Assembly: GCA_011045955.1 (NCBI GenBank)
Contig: DSBV01000106.1
Coordinates: 1-51,949, forward strand
Length of the DNA: 51,949 bases
Source of the DNA: Bacteroidales bacterium
Lineage (GTDB): Bacteria; Bacteroidota; Bacteroidia; Bacteroidales; Tenuifilaceae
Reading direction: 5' to 3'
The notes under the pieces are model-generated. The model did no database searches, was not told where the DNA came from, and saw only the letters and a program-made list of their open reading frames with translations. Of this stretch, positions 18,898 through 26,424 are shown piece by piece. The first letter of the stretch is position 1; every line of letters begins with the position of its first letter. The translations under genes and the position numbers were made by a program.

Positions 18898-21420
18898 ATG
18901 AAAAGAAAATCAACCCTTTTTGCCCTAGTTGCATTACTATTTTTATTTGCCTGCAAGGATGAGGTTGAACCCGGCGTAAGCCAACAGCTTGCTAATTTAC
19001 GAAAGCAAAACATTTCCAACGTTGAGTATAGCATTTACCTCGATATTCCTGAAAGCGAGACCGCTGCTATTCCCGGACGCATTGAATTAACATTTGAGCT
19101 TGCTGAGCGTATCAGTATTCCCATCGATTTCCGGAATGCCGATAGCTGCTTGCTTAACATCTCGGTAAATTACCGCCAACTCCGCGCCAGAGTTGCAAAT
19201 GGACATATTGTAATACCCAAAGGCTATCTTTACTTGGGGCAGAATAAAATTTCAATTGATTTTTTGGCTGGCAAAACCTCCCTCAACCGCAAAGGCGATT
19301 ACCTTTTCAGCTTGCTGGTGCCCGACAGGGCATCAACCGTTTTTCCTTGCTTTGACCAGCCCAACCTGAAAGCAAGTTTCAACTTAACCCTGCAAACCCC
19401 TAAGGATTGGGTTGCCGTGAGCAATTCTCCCGTAATAAACAAAATGGAAACCGAAACCTCTACCCTCTGGATATTTGATAAAAACTACCCTATTAGCACT
19501 TACCTTTTTGCCTTTGCTGCCGGAAAGTTTAGAACTATTGACTACGTAAGGGGTAGTTTTAAGATGACCATATACCATCGCGAGACCGATACCCAAAAGG
19601 TAGCCAGAAATACCCCAAAAGTATTTGAGCTGCACCGTAGCGCCATTAAATGGCTCGAAGATTATACCAACATCAATTACCCCTTCCAGAAGCTCGATGT
19701 GGTTCTGATTCCCGATTTCCCATATAGCGGCATGGAACATCCCGGGGCGATATTTTACAGGGATAGCCGCATCCTACTCGACGAAAACCCCTCGGTTACC
19801 CAGCAGCTAAGCCAGGCTAACCTAATTGCACACGAGGTTTCGCACCAGTGGTTTGGGAATCTGGTTACCATGCACTGGTTCAACGATGTTTGGTTGAAGG
19901 AAGTGTTTGCTGGGCTTATGGCCGATAAAATTGTAAATCCGCAATACCCCAAACTAAACCACCAACTAAGTTTTGTTCTATCGCACTACCCCAGGGCCTA
20001 CTCGGTTGACCGTACGGGTGGTACAAATCCAATTCATCAGAACCTTGATAATTTGCTACTTGCCGGAACCCTTTATGGCGATATCATTTACCATAAAGCA
20101 CCCATTGCACTTCAACAGCTGGAACTAATGATGGGTTCTGAAAAATTCAGGGAAGGCCTACAGATCTACCTGAAAAAATATGCGTACGATAATGCCGGAT
20201 GGAACGAACTAATTGAGATTTTTGATACCTTCTCGTCCGACGATATCAAATTGTGGAGCAAACGCTGGATCGACACACCCGGAATGCCTACCATAGCTGT
20301 TGATAAAGTTAGCGATGTAATCTATATCAATCAAATTGAAAACTGGCTTCCCATGGAGTTTGAGATTATGGTTCCTACCTCTGCTGGATACCAAACAGAG
20401 AAAGTCAGTCTTAGCGATGGGCATTCCGAAATTCCAATACCTGAAAATTTCATAGGGTTAAAAGCTATCATTCCTAACAGCAATGGTTTGGGGTATGGGC
20501 TTTTTGCTTCTATTGATAGCGACCTTACTCTTTTGCAACTCAATGAGCTTGCCAGTAACGATTTGGCTCGCGCATCATTCCTTATCAATCTACATGAACT
20601 TTTTCTAAATCATTTAGTTGATACCGATACATACTTCCGTTTCCTTGCCAACGCGCTTAGTCGCGAGAAAGACCCTCAGATAAGAAACTACCTTCTAACC
20701 AACCTGGAAGGCGTGTGGTGGCAATTCCTTGACCACACAAATCGAACTATACTTTCACAAACCATGGAACAGACCCTAGCAGGTATATTTAACAACCAAA
20801 AAATACCCGCCGATGAACGCAAACCTGCGTTCCTAACCTATTGCAAGACATCCATATCGCCCGAAGCTATAGAGTTCATGGAAATGGTTTGGGCAAAGAA
20901 AGCCCAGGTTAACGGAATTACGCTTAGCGAAAACGACTATATAAACCTATCGCTACAACTGGCCGTACGGGATATTCACGATGCCGATAGCATCCTGCAA
21001 GTGCAGGAAGAACGGATTCAGAATGCCGATAGGCTTGCCAAATTCCGATTTGTCAAGCGTGCCGCCACCCCCAACGAAGCCCTGCGCGACGACTTTTTCC
21101 ATAGCTTGCTAGCAGCACAAAACCGTCGACCTGAGCCATGGGTGGCCGAGGGGCTGCGACTCTTTTTTCATCCTTTACGCGCCAGCCACTCCATCCATTA
21201 CCTAAACGCTGCTCTCAACCTGCTACCCGAAATACAGCAAACCAACGATATATTCTTCCCAAAAATCTGGCTCGATGCGGTACTTTACGGCCATAACTCT
21301 ACCGATGCAGCAAAAATTGTAACAAAGTGGATAAAGGAGCACCCACACCTATCGCCCAACCTGAAAGGGAAACTCATGCAATCGGCCAACCTGCTTTTCA
21401 GAGCTGCTGGTAGCAAGTAG
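18898..21420 (+). CDS. M1 family aminopeptidase, lipoprotein
   Basis: 840 residues, ATG at 18898. Lipoprotein signal with lipobox LFAC near residue 19. The M1 beta-domain (residues 40-220) is followed by the thermolysin-like catalytic domain with the exopeptidase motif in the form GMEHPGAIFY (in place of GAMEN) and the zinc site HEVSHQWFGN, whose third ligand is the Glu in WLKEVFAG 18 residues later. The remainder is the helical C-terminal domain. It removes N-terminal residues from peptides, here probably in the periplasm or on the cell surface. Its stop codon abuts that of the convergent methyltransferase gene with no gap and no visible terminator. Confidence 0.92.
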   Translation: MKRKSTLFALVALLFLFACKDEVEPGVSQQLANLRKQNISNVEYSIYLDIPESETAAIPGRIELTFELAERISIPIDFRNADSCLLNISVNYRQLRARVANGHIVIPKGYLYLGQNKISIDFLAGKTSLNRKGDYLFSLLVPDRASTVFPCFDQPNLKASFNLTLQTPKDWVAVSNSPVINKMETETSTLWIFDKNYPISTYLFAFAAGKFRTIDYVRGSFKMTIYHRETDTQKVARNTPKVFELHRSAIKWLEDYTNINYPFQKLDVVLIPDFPYSGMEHPGAIFYRDSRILLDENPSVTQQLSQANLIAHEVSHQWFGNLVTMHWFNDVWLKEVFAGLMADKIVNPQYPKLNHQLSFVLSHYPRAYSVDRTGGTNPIHQNLDNLLLAGTLYGDIIYHKAPIALQQLELMMGSEKFREGLQIYLKKYAYDNAGWNELIEIFDTFSSDDIKLWSKRWIDTPGMPTIAVDKVSDVIYINQIENWLPMEFEIMVPTSAGYQTEKVSLSDGHSEIPIPENFIGLKAIIPNSNGLGYGLFASIDSDLTLLQLNELASNDLARASFLINLHELFLNHLVDTDTYFRFLANALSREKDPQIRNYLLTNLEGVWWQFLDHTNRTILSQTMEQTLAGIFNNQKIPADERKPAFLTYCKTSISPEAIEFMEMVWAKKAQVNGITLSENDYINLSLQLAVRDIHDADSILQVQEERIQNADRLAKFRFVKRAATPNEALRDDFFHSLLAAQNRRPEPWVAEGLRLFFHPLRASHSIHYLNAALNLLPEIQQTNDIFFPKIWLDAVLYGHNSTDAAKIVTKWIKEHPHLSPNLKGKLMQSANLLFRAAGSK

Positions 21421-22575
21421 CTATGCCTGCATAAATAGCCGCCTGGCAAGGTATTCAACCACCTTTACGTTTACAGCATTGCCAAACTGCTTATAGGCTT
21501 GCTGGGCGTTGCTGTTAATAATGAAATTTTCCGGAAAACTCTGCAAGTTTGCAACCTCACGGAGCGTTAGCCGGCGCTTTTCCCAGCCAACAATAGGGAT
21601 ATGAACCATAGCCACAAGTGCTGGAAACTCCGTGGGACGCTTAACCCTGATGCCTGAAGGACGAGACTGTATTATTCCTTTCCAAACCGTATCGATATGT
21701 TCGCCAGCTTGCCACTCAAATTTGGTATGCGTTTGAACAAAATCCGACAGGTAATTATACTTTTTCAACCATTTATCAATGAATGCTTTATTATGATTGT
21801 ATAGCATTCGATTTTTCAAGACAAAACCAGCCTTCCATCCGGGCAAATTGCTTAAATCATAGTTTTTCCCGAACTCATTAGCCCAAATGGGGAAGCCGAG
21901 GTTTAACCGGCCTACTCCCCTAATAAACTCATCCCAAGCAGTAAGCACGTACTCCTCGTACTGGCTAATGGCATACCTCATATCGGCTTTGCCGTTCAGT
22001 ATTAAATCCCCTCTTGTTTGGTTACGGTGCGATGGCGGTATTTCAAAATGCAAGTTCCTTACTTTTGTGGCCGACGAGTGAACACCAAGGATGAAAACCC
22101 TCTCGCGCAACTGCGGAACCCCAACCTGATGCGGGCTGACAATAAGAGGCTTTTCGGTAATGATGTAACCTAACTCCCTTAAATTCTCCGAAATCACCTT
22201 CCACGTTCTGCCCCCATCGTGCGAGGCTAGGTTACGAACATTCTCAAGAATAATGTACTTGGGCTTGTGATGCTTCAGAATACGTTTTATTTCAAAAAAA
22301 AGGGTTCCCCGAGTATCGTAGAATCCCTCCTGCTTACCGGCCTTGGAAAAGGCTTGACAGGGAAAGCCTGCGCAAAGAACATCGTGAGCAGGAATGACTC
22401 GTTCATCAATGCTCCGAATATCGCCAAAGGGTTCGATTCCAAAATTACTTTTGTAGGTGACAACCGCGTAAGGGTCAACCTCGGAGGCAAACACACACTG
22501 GCCACCAAGCCTGCCCATAGCTATGTGGAACCCTCCCACACCGGCAAAAAGATCGATAAATCGAAAACTGCTCAT
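21421..22575 (-). CDS. DNA (cytosine-5-)-methyltransferase
   Basis: 384 residues with the start at ATG 22575, which begins MSSFRFIDLFAGVGG as in most family members; an ATG nine codons upstream is also open. The C5 motifs are complete and in order: I (FAGVGGFHIAM), IV (GFPCQAFSKAG, catalytic Cys), VI (ILENVRNL), VIII (QLRERVFILG), a target-recognition region (about residues 200-310) and IX-X (LREVANLQSFPENF, QFGNAVNVKVV). It methylates C in double-stranded DNA using SAM. No restriction endonuclease or specificity gene is adjacent, so it looks like a solitary methylase, or the remnant of a restriction-modification system at the edge of the decayed patch that follows. Target sequence unknown. 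Confidence 0.93.
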   Translation of the reverse strand: MSSFRFIDLFAGVGGFHIAMGRLGGQCVFASEVDPYAVVTYKSNFGIEPFGDIRSIDERVIPAHDVLCAGFPCQAFSKAGKQEGFYDTRGTLFFEIKRILKHHKPKYIILENVRNLASHDGGRTWKVISENLRELGYIITEKPLIVSPHQVGVPQLRERVFILGVHSSATKVRNLHFEIPPSHRNQTRGDLILNGKADMRYAISQYEEYVLTAWDEFIRGVGRLNLGFPIWANEFGKNYDLSNLPGWKAGFVLKNRMLYNHNKAFIDKWLKKYNYLSDFVQTHTKFEWQAGEHIDTVWKGIIQSRPSGIRVKRPTEFPALVAMVHIPIVGWEKRRLTLREVANLQSFPENFIINSNAQQAYKQFGNAVNVKVVEYLARRLFMQA

Positions 22576-22710
22576 TCTTGAAATTTTCGCCAAAAATAGC
22601 ATTTATTCACCTTGAACAAACAGGTAAAGGTAAAGGCAAATTGTTTTTAGTGTTTGGTTTTTAGTGCTTAGTTGAGCAGATGATAAATTTACTACCAAAC
22701 TTTATATAAA

Positions 22711-22746
22711 GCCATTACCACGGAGTTACACAGAGTTTACACAGAG
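22711..22746. repeat. Interspersed CACAGAGT-type repeat, copy 2
   Basis: Contains CGGAGTTACACAGAGTTTAC followed by ACAGAG and resembles 15286-15325. Both copies lie between genes. Confidence 0.5.
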
Positions 22747-22882
22747 TATCTCAGTATAAATCAGTTTAATCTGCGTTATCAGCGTTCCATTTCAATTCAC
22801 GATCAACAAACAACACCCCTCGTTAGCGCGCGTCTTCTGACGGGTGCGTTCTTCTAATTCACAAACAACGAACAACTTTTCA

Positions 22883-22914
22883 TGTCATTCCGAGCAAATA
22901 CGAGAAATCTCTTT
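22883..22914 (+). repeat. Interspersed CATTCCGAGC-type repeat, copy 1
   Basis: 32 bases beginning TGTCATTCCGAGCA. An inverted copy at 35503-35534 matches 28 of the 32 bases, so the pair are members of one dispersed intergenic family. Confidence 0.6.
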
Positions 22915-23121
22915 CATTAACAGCTACAACCAACTTTACTCCCTCTGCCCTCTCAATAAAGTAAAAAAAATCGTCATTTTATGGTTTGTTATTTTTTTAC
23001 ATTTGTTTAGAACGCTATTTTACAGGGCAATACATCTAAAACTGGAAATAAGGCGCAACAAAGTAGCGCCTATACAAGAGTTGTGAGCAATTGTTTTAAG
23101 ATATTCCAAAATGATTTTGAT

Positions 23122-23129
23122 TATCTTTG
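23122..23129 (+). promoter_or_regulatory. Relic promoter -7 element TATCTTTG
   Basis: Exact TAnnTTTG match 16 bases before the ATG of the broken pRiA4b gene. Confidence 0.5.
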
Positions 23130-23145
23130 AAAGAAAAACCAAGCC

Positions 23146-23552
23146 ATGAGGATATTTCAAATTAAATTGCCTTCAGAGGTTTTAAGCCTAAAATCTGGAA
23201 GAGGACACTAGTTCCTGAGAATTTATTGTTGTCCGATTTTCATAAAATTATCCAAACAACCATGGGTTAGACAAATTCTCATCTACACCATTTCATAAAG
23301 GACACAACATACTATTCACCGTGAATGAAAGATGATGAATTTTGGGATGATAGCTGCAATGTTGATTATAAGAAAATGAGAATTGCAGATATATTGAAGG
23401 CGGAAAAGGAAAAGGTTATCTATGAATATGACTTTGGCGATAGCTGGGAACATGATATTCTTTTAGAAGAGATCCTTCCTTATGACAGTAAATTGGTTTA
23501 TCCTTTATGCCTAAAAGGAAAAATGAATTGCCCTCCTGAAGATTGCGAGGGT
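23146..23552 (+). pseudogene. Broken plasmid pRiA4b ORF-3 family protein
   Basis: The ATG at 23146 begins MRIFQIKLPSE; the frame then shifts before 23190, where the next frame reads KIWKRTLVPENLLLSDFHK, a clear pRiA4b ORF-3 segment. It continues as IIQTTMG, a TAG at 23268-23270 where the family has Trp, TNSHLHHFIKDTTYYSP, a TGA at 23322-23324, then MKDDEFWDDS and the conserved YEYDFGDSWEHDILLEEILP and CPPEDCEG blocks. It stops abruptly at 23552, where a REP-like palindrome block begins, and lacks the usual C-terminal GxWGY region. So there are one frameshift, two nonsense codons and a 3' truncation. The family is found on mobile and accessory DNA; its function is not established. Confidence 0.85.
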
Positions 23553-23670
23553 AAAACGGTTGCTTCGATACGCTACGCTACTCAGCAACCGTTTTCGAGC
23601 GGTCACTGAGTAGGGCGCAGCCCGTTTCGAAATGGTCACTGAGTAGGGCGCAGCCCGTATCGAAGTGACC
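23553..23670. repeat. REP-like palindrome block in front of the GIY-YIG gene
   Basis: Three elements are visible. First, a perfect 11-bp inverted repeat, AAAACGGTTGC (23553-23563) with GCAACCGTTTT (23585-23595), whose loop reads TTCGATACGCTACGCTACTC. Second and third, two direct copies of a 25-base unit starting GGTCACTGAGTAGGGCGCAG at 23601 and 23634. The second copy closes as a palindrome with GGTCACT (23634-23640) and AGTGACC (23664-23670) as arms and an inner GGGC-GCA-GCCC hairpin. This is the pattern of dispersed palindromic elements known from many Bacteroidota genomes. It begins exactly where the pRiA4b similarity ends and stops 23 bases before the GIY-YIG start. Confidence 0.8.
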
Positions 23671-23693
23671 GATAATAAAAGCAGAGATAACCT

Positions 23694-23984
23694 ATGGGAT
23701 ACATGTATATTCTAAAATGCGCTGATGGTAGTTATTACACCGGAAGTACTGTTGATCTTGAAAAAAGATTATGGCAGCATCAAAATGGTGAAGGAGCCAA
23801 TTATACAAAAAAACATTTACCCGTAGAGCTTGTTTATTACGAAGAATATGATAGAATCGAGGATGCCTTCTACCGCGAAAAACAGATACAAGGTTGGACA
23901 AGAAAGAAAAAAGAAGCTTTAATTAAAGGTAATTATAATGAATTAAAGACTTTAGCTAAGAAAATATGGAAAAAACAGGCTTAA
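23694..23984 (+). CDS. GIY-YIG nuclease superfamily protein (YhbQ-like)
   Basis: 96 residues, intact. ATG at 23694 (MGYMYILKCADGS); ATG 23703 is an alternative. It is a single GIY-YIG domain: MYILKCADGSYYTGST with the catalytic Arg in DLEKRLWQH, a glutamate-containing AFYREKQIQGW segment and a basic tail (KKIWKKQA). Such short proteins are predicted endonucleases of the UPF0213 type. In this phylum they are often found beside palindromic repeats, as here: two palindromes lie directly upstream. Its AT-rich codon use differs somewhat from the neighbouring housekeeping genes. A role in cutting or spreading the repeats is inference. Confidence 0.88.
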   Translation: MGYMYILKCADGSYYTGSTVDLEKRLWQHQNGEGANYTKKHLPVELVYYEEYDRIEDAFYREKQIQGWTRKKKEALIKGNYNELKTLAKKIWKKQA

Positions 23985-24129
23985 CTGATAAGGTTTTCTA
24001 TTTAGACTTATACAAGGAAGAAGGATGAAAAATACTTCCGTACGTCCTGTGCTTTAGGAGAAAAGAAGTAGGAAGGGGTTATGAAATGAAGATAAAGAAT
24101 GAAAAGGCGCTTTACCCATCGCACAACAT

Positions 24130-24161
24130 CGGCTATACGCCATTAAAACGGCGCATAGCCG
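24130..24161. repeat. Imperfect hairpin repeat
   Basis: CGGCTATACGCC (24130-24141) and GGCGCATAGCCG (24150-24161) pair at 11 of 12 positions around an 8-base loop. It lies in the 218-base gap between the GIY-YIG gene and the broken alkD-like gene. No T run follows, so it is not a standard terminator; a dispersed palindrome or a recombination-site relic are alternatives. Confidence 0.55.
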
Positions 24162-24202
24162 AGAACATTAAAACATAAACTCTAATTCCTATTCTAAACC
24201 AA

Positions 24203-24912
24203 ATGGAAAGTTTAATTCAAAATTTGCAAAACGACCTGAAAAACCAAACTACTGAGCAAAATCGCATTTCCGGAGAAAGGTATTTTAAGGAAAGTGTAAA
24301 GCTTTATGGTGTTAAAGCCTCACAGGTTTAAGCCATCGTCATACTGTACTATGGCAGCCATATTAAATGGATGGATATAACCCAGTTGCTAAAGCTTTGC
24401 GAGCAGTTTTGGCAATCGGGCTACATGGAGGAAACCTTTGTTGCCTGCCATTGGACAGAGAAGTTTGCTAAGCAATTTTCCCCTGAGGATTTTTTAATCC
24501 TTGAAGAGTGGGTAAAAAATACATCAACAACTGGGCATCGTGCGACACCTTTTACAACCACACCATAGGCGATATGCTAATGCTGCACCCCCAGCTAACT
24601 GAAAGGGTTAAACTGTGGACAAAATCCGATAACCGATGGGTTCGAAGGGCTGCTGCGGTAAGCTTCATAGTTCCCGCCCGGAAAGGACTCTTTCATAACC
24701 ATATCATCGATATTGCAACCCTGCTGCTAACCGATAACGACGATATGGTTCAAAAAGGCTATGGCTGGATGCTGAAGGCTGCTAGCCAAGCAAACCAGGA
24801 GCTGGTGTTCAATTTTGTGATGTCGAATAAAGCGAACATGCCTCGAACCGCATTAAGGAATGCCATTGAGAAAATGCCACCGGAACTGAAGGTTAAAGTA
24901 ATGGCTAAGTAG
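24203..24912 (+). pseudogene. Broken DNA alkylation repair (AlkD-like) HEAT-repeat protein
   Basis: ATG at 24203. The frame reads a typical AlkD-family start (ISGERYFKESVKLYGVKASQV), then meets TAA at 24329-24331 and continues in frame (QLLKLCEQFWQSGYMEETFV, LILEEWVK). In the six-A run 24514-24519 one A is missing, and the protein resumes in the next frame with KYINNWASCDTFYNHTIGDM and the HEAT repeats RRAAAVSFIVPARKG and GYGWMLKAASQANQELV up to the stop at 24912. About 236 residues would be encoded without the two lesions. The family removes alkylated bases without base flipping. No promoter consensus is obvious. It could be a recent pseudogene, or intact in the organism if both lesions are sequence errors. 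Confidence 0.82.
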
Positions 24913-25010
24913 CACATTTGTAGTATTATACAATATTTATAGAGATTTTTCTCCACATTTTCTTCATACCGAAAGGGGTTTTTCCCAAATTTGCGCAAAA
25001 ATTTTCTGCG

Positions 25011-26246
25011 ATGAAAAAATTACTGTTTATTACTGCATTTTCTGTTTTAACCGCATTTATTTCAGTAGCACAGGAACAGCCCCAAAAGCCCAAGATTGAG
25101 GTTAAACCCTACGGTTACGTGGCATGGGAAACCATTTTTGATACCTATAAGTCAGTGGATACACGCGATGGGGAACTTTACTTCTATCCCTTAAAGGCAA
25201 ACATTGATGCTAACGGAACCGATGTTAATAGAAAGCATCAGCTTCAAATGCTTTCGCTAACAACACGTTTGGGATTAAAGATATCGGGACCCGATGTACT
25301 TGGCGCCAAGACAAGCGGAATGGTTGAAACCGATTTTTTTGCCACTGCAAATGAGTACACCCGATTGCTTAGAATTAGGCATGCCATTGTTACCCTTAAG
25401 TGGCAACAATCTGAGCTCATCATGGGTCACTACTGGCACCCCATTATTGTGAACGAGGTTATTCCCGCAACTATTGCTTTTGGAGCAGGAGTTCCGTTCC
25501 ATTCGCTGAACCGCTCCCCTCAAATCCGATTTACCTACTACCCCATTGAAAATGTAAGGGTATCGGCAACCGCACTTACCCAGGGTTACCATAAGTCGAT
25601 GGGGCCGGCTGATGCACAGCGTAACTCCGGTTTACCCGAAGTTTTAACTCAGGCAGCTTTCGTTAAACATAATTCATTTATTGCGGGAATATCAGCTGGT
25701 TATAAGTGGCTTACACCCCGACTCTATATTGCCAGCTCTAATACTGGCACACATAAAACAATTGGTCAATACCTATTTAGTGCATTTGCTGCAGCAAATC
25801 TGGCAAAAACCAATATCAAGCTTGAAACTGTTTATGGCGAAAACCCAACTCACCTTCTTATGATAGGTGGCTACGGTAGGGTTACTGAAACCAGCGCTGA
25901 TACCGATTACGACTATGCAAACCTACTTACCCATAGCACATGGTTTGATGTTGACCATAAGATGGGGAAATGGGCGATTGGGTTTTTTGGAGGATACTCA
26001 AAGCTAAACGGCTCCAGCAATAATTACTCAACCATTGCCAACTACAACAGGAACGACGATATGAACTACATTTACCGTATCTCGCCCCGTGTAAGTTACA
26101 AGGAAAAAAACTTGATGCTAGGCATTGAATACATGTTAACTACAGCAGTTTACGGCAAAACCTTTGACGCTCAGCACAAGGTTACCTCATCGCTCGATCC
26201 GGTTAGCAATCACCGCATTACGCTTTGCGCAAAGTACACGTTCTAA
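25011..26246 (+). CDS. Porin-like outer-membrane beta-barrel protein
   Basis: 411 residues, ATG at 25011, signal peptide MKKLLFITAFSVLTAFISVAQ. The mature protein starts KIEVKPYGYVAWETIFDTYK and then alternates amphipathic strands with polar turns (LSLTTRLGLKISGPDV, ELIMGHYWHPIIV, GISAGYKWLTPRLYIAS) to a C-terminal strand ending in phenylalanine (ITLCAKYTF), as expected of an outer-membrane barrel. The layout resembles DcaP-like porins, but I cannot name the family with certainty and no substrate can be inferred. It is a single-gene unit; the gap behind it holds a strong terminator. Confidence 0.7.
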   Translation: MKKLLFITAFSVLTAFISVAQEQPQKPKIEVKPYGYVAWETIFDTYKSVDTRDGELYFYPLKANIDANGTDVNRKHQLQMLSLTTRLGLKISGPDVLGAKTSGMVETDFFATANEYTRLLRIRHAIVTLKWQQSELIMGHYWHPIIVNEVIPATIAFGAGVPFHSLNRSPQIRFTYYPIENVRVSATALTQGYHKSMGPADAQRNSGLPEVLTQAAFVKHNSFIAGISAGYKWLTPRLYIASSNTGTHKTIGQYLFSAFAAANLAKTNIKLETVYGENPTHLLMIGGYGRVTETSADTDYDYANLLTHSTWFDVDHKMGKWAIGFFGGYSKLNGSSNNYSTIANYNRNDDMNYIYRISPRVSYKEKNLMLGIEYMLTTAVYGKTFDAQHKVTSSLDPVSNHRITLCAKYTF

Positions 26247-26360
26247 ATCGATTTAGGCATCAATGTTGATTATTTTGAATGTTTAAGAATAAGGAAGGGG
26301 GGAACCATTTGATTTGAATATTGCTTAATACGGACATGTTTCATCCTTAAAGTATCTAAC

Positions 26361-26390
26361 GTGGCTGCATTACACCAGCCACTTTTTTTT
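26361..26390 (+). terminator. Rho-independent terminator
   Basis: GTGGCTG (26361-26367) with CAGCCAC (26376-26382), 8-base loop, followed by eight T. It ends the porin-like gene. Confidence 0.88.
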
Positions 26391-26400
26391 CCAATATGGC

Positions 26401-26408
26401 TAACTTTG
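26401..26408 (+). promoter_or_regulatory. Promoter -7 element TAACTTTG
   Basis: Exact TAnnTTTG match, 17 bases before ATG 26425 and only ten bases after the preceding terminator. Confidence 0.6.
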
Positions 26409-26424
26409 CCAAAAATTTATTGTG

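Larger units (their letters stand above)
22576..23121. other. Long non-coding stretch with interspersed repeats
   Basis: About 545 bases without a credible gene. It holds a CACAGAGT-type repeat (22711-22746), a CATTCCGAGC-type repeat (22883-22914) and a short hairpin GGCGC/GCGCC near 23052-23070. An 80-codon open frame at 22844-23086 runs straight through the second repeat and has no family resemblance, so I do not call it. Confidence 0.6.

Noticed and set aside
22844-23086. 80-codon open frame in the gap behind the methyltransferase
   Set aside because: It runs through a dispersed CATTCCGAGC repeat, has no family resemblance and no promoter.
23553-23670. CRISPR array
   Set aside because: Only two direct copies exist, they are palindromic, the gap between them is eight bases and no cas gene is nearby.
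24130-24161. Integron attC site
   Set aside because: The ends do not give convincing RYYYAAC and GTTRRRY boxes, there is no integrase in the window and no array of similar sites.
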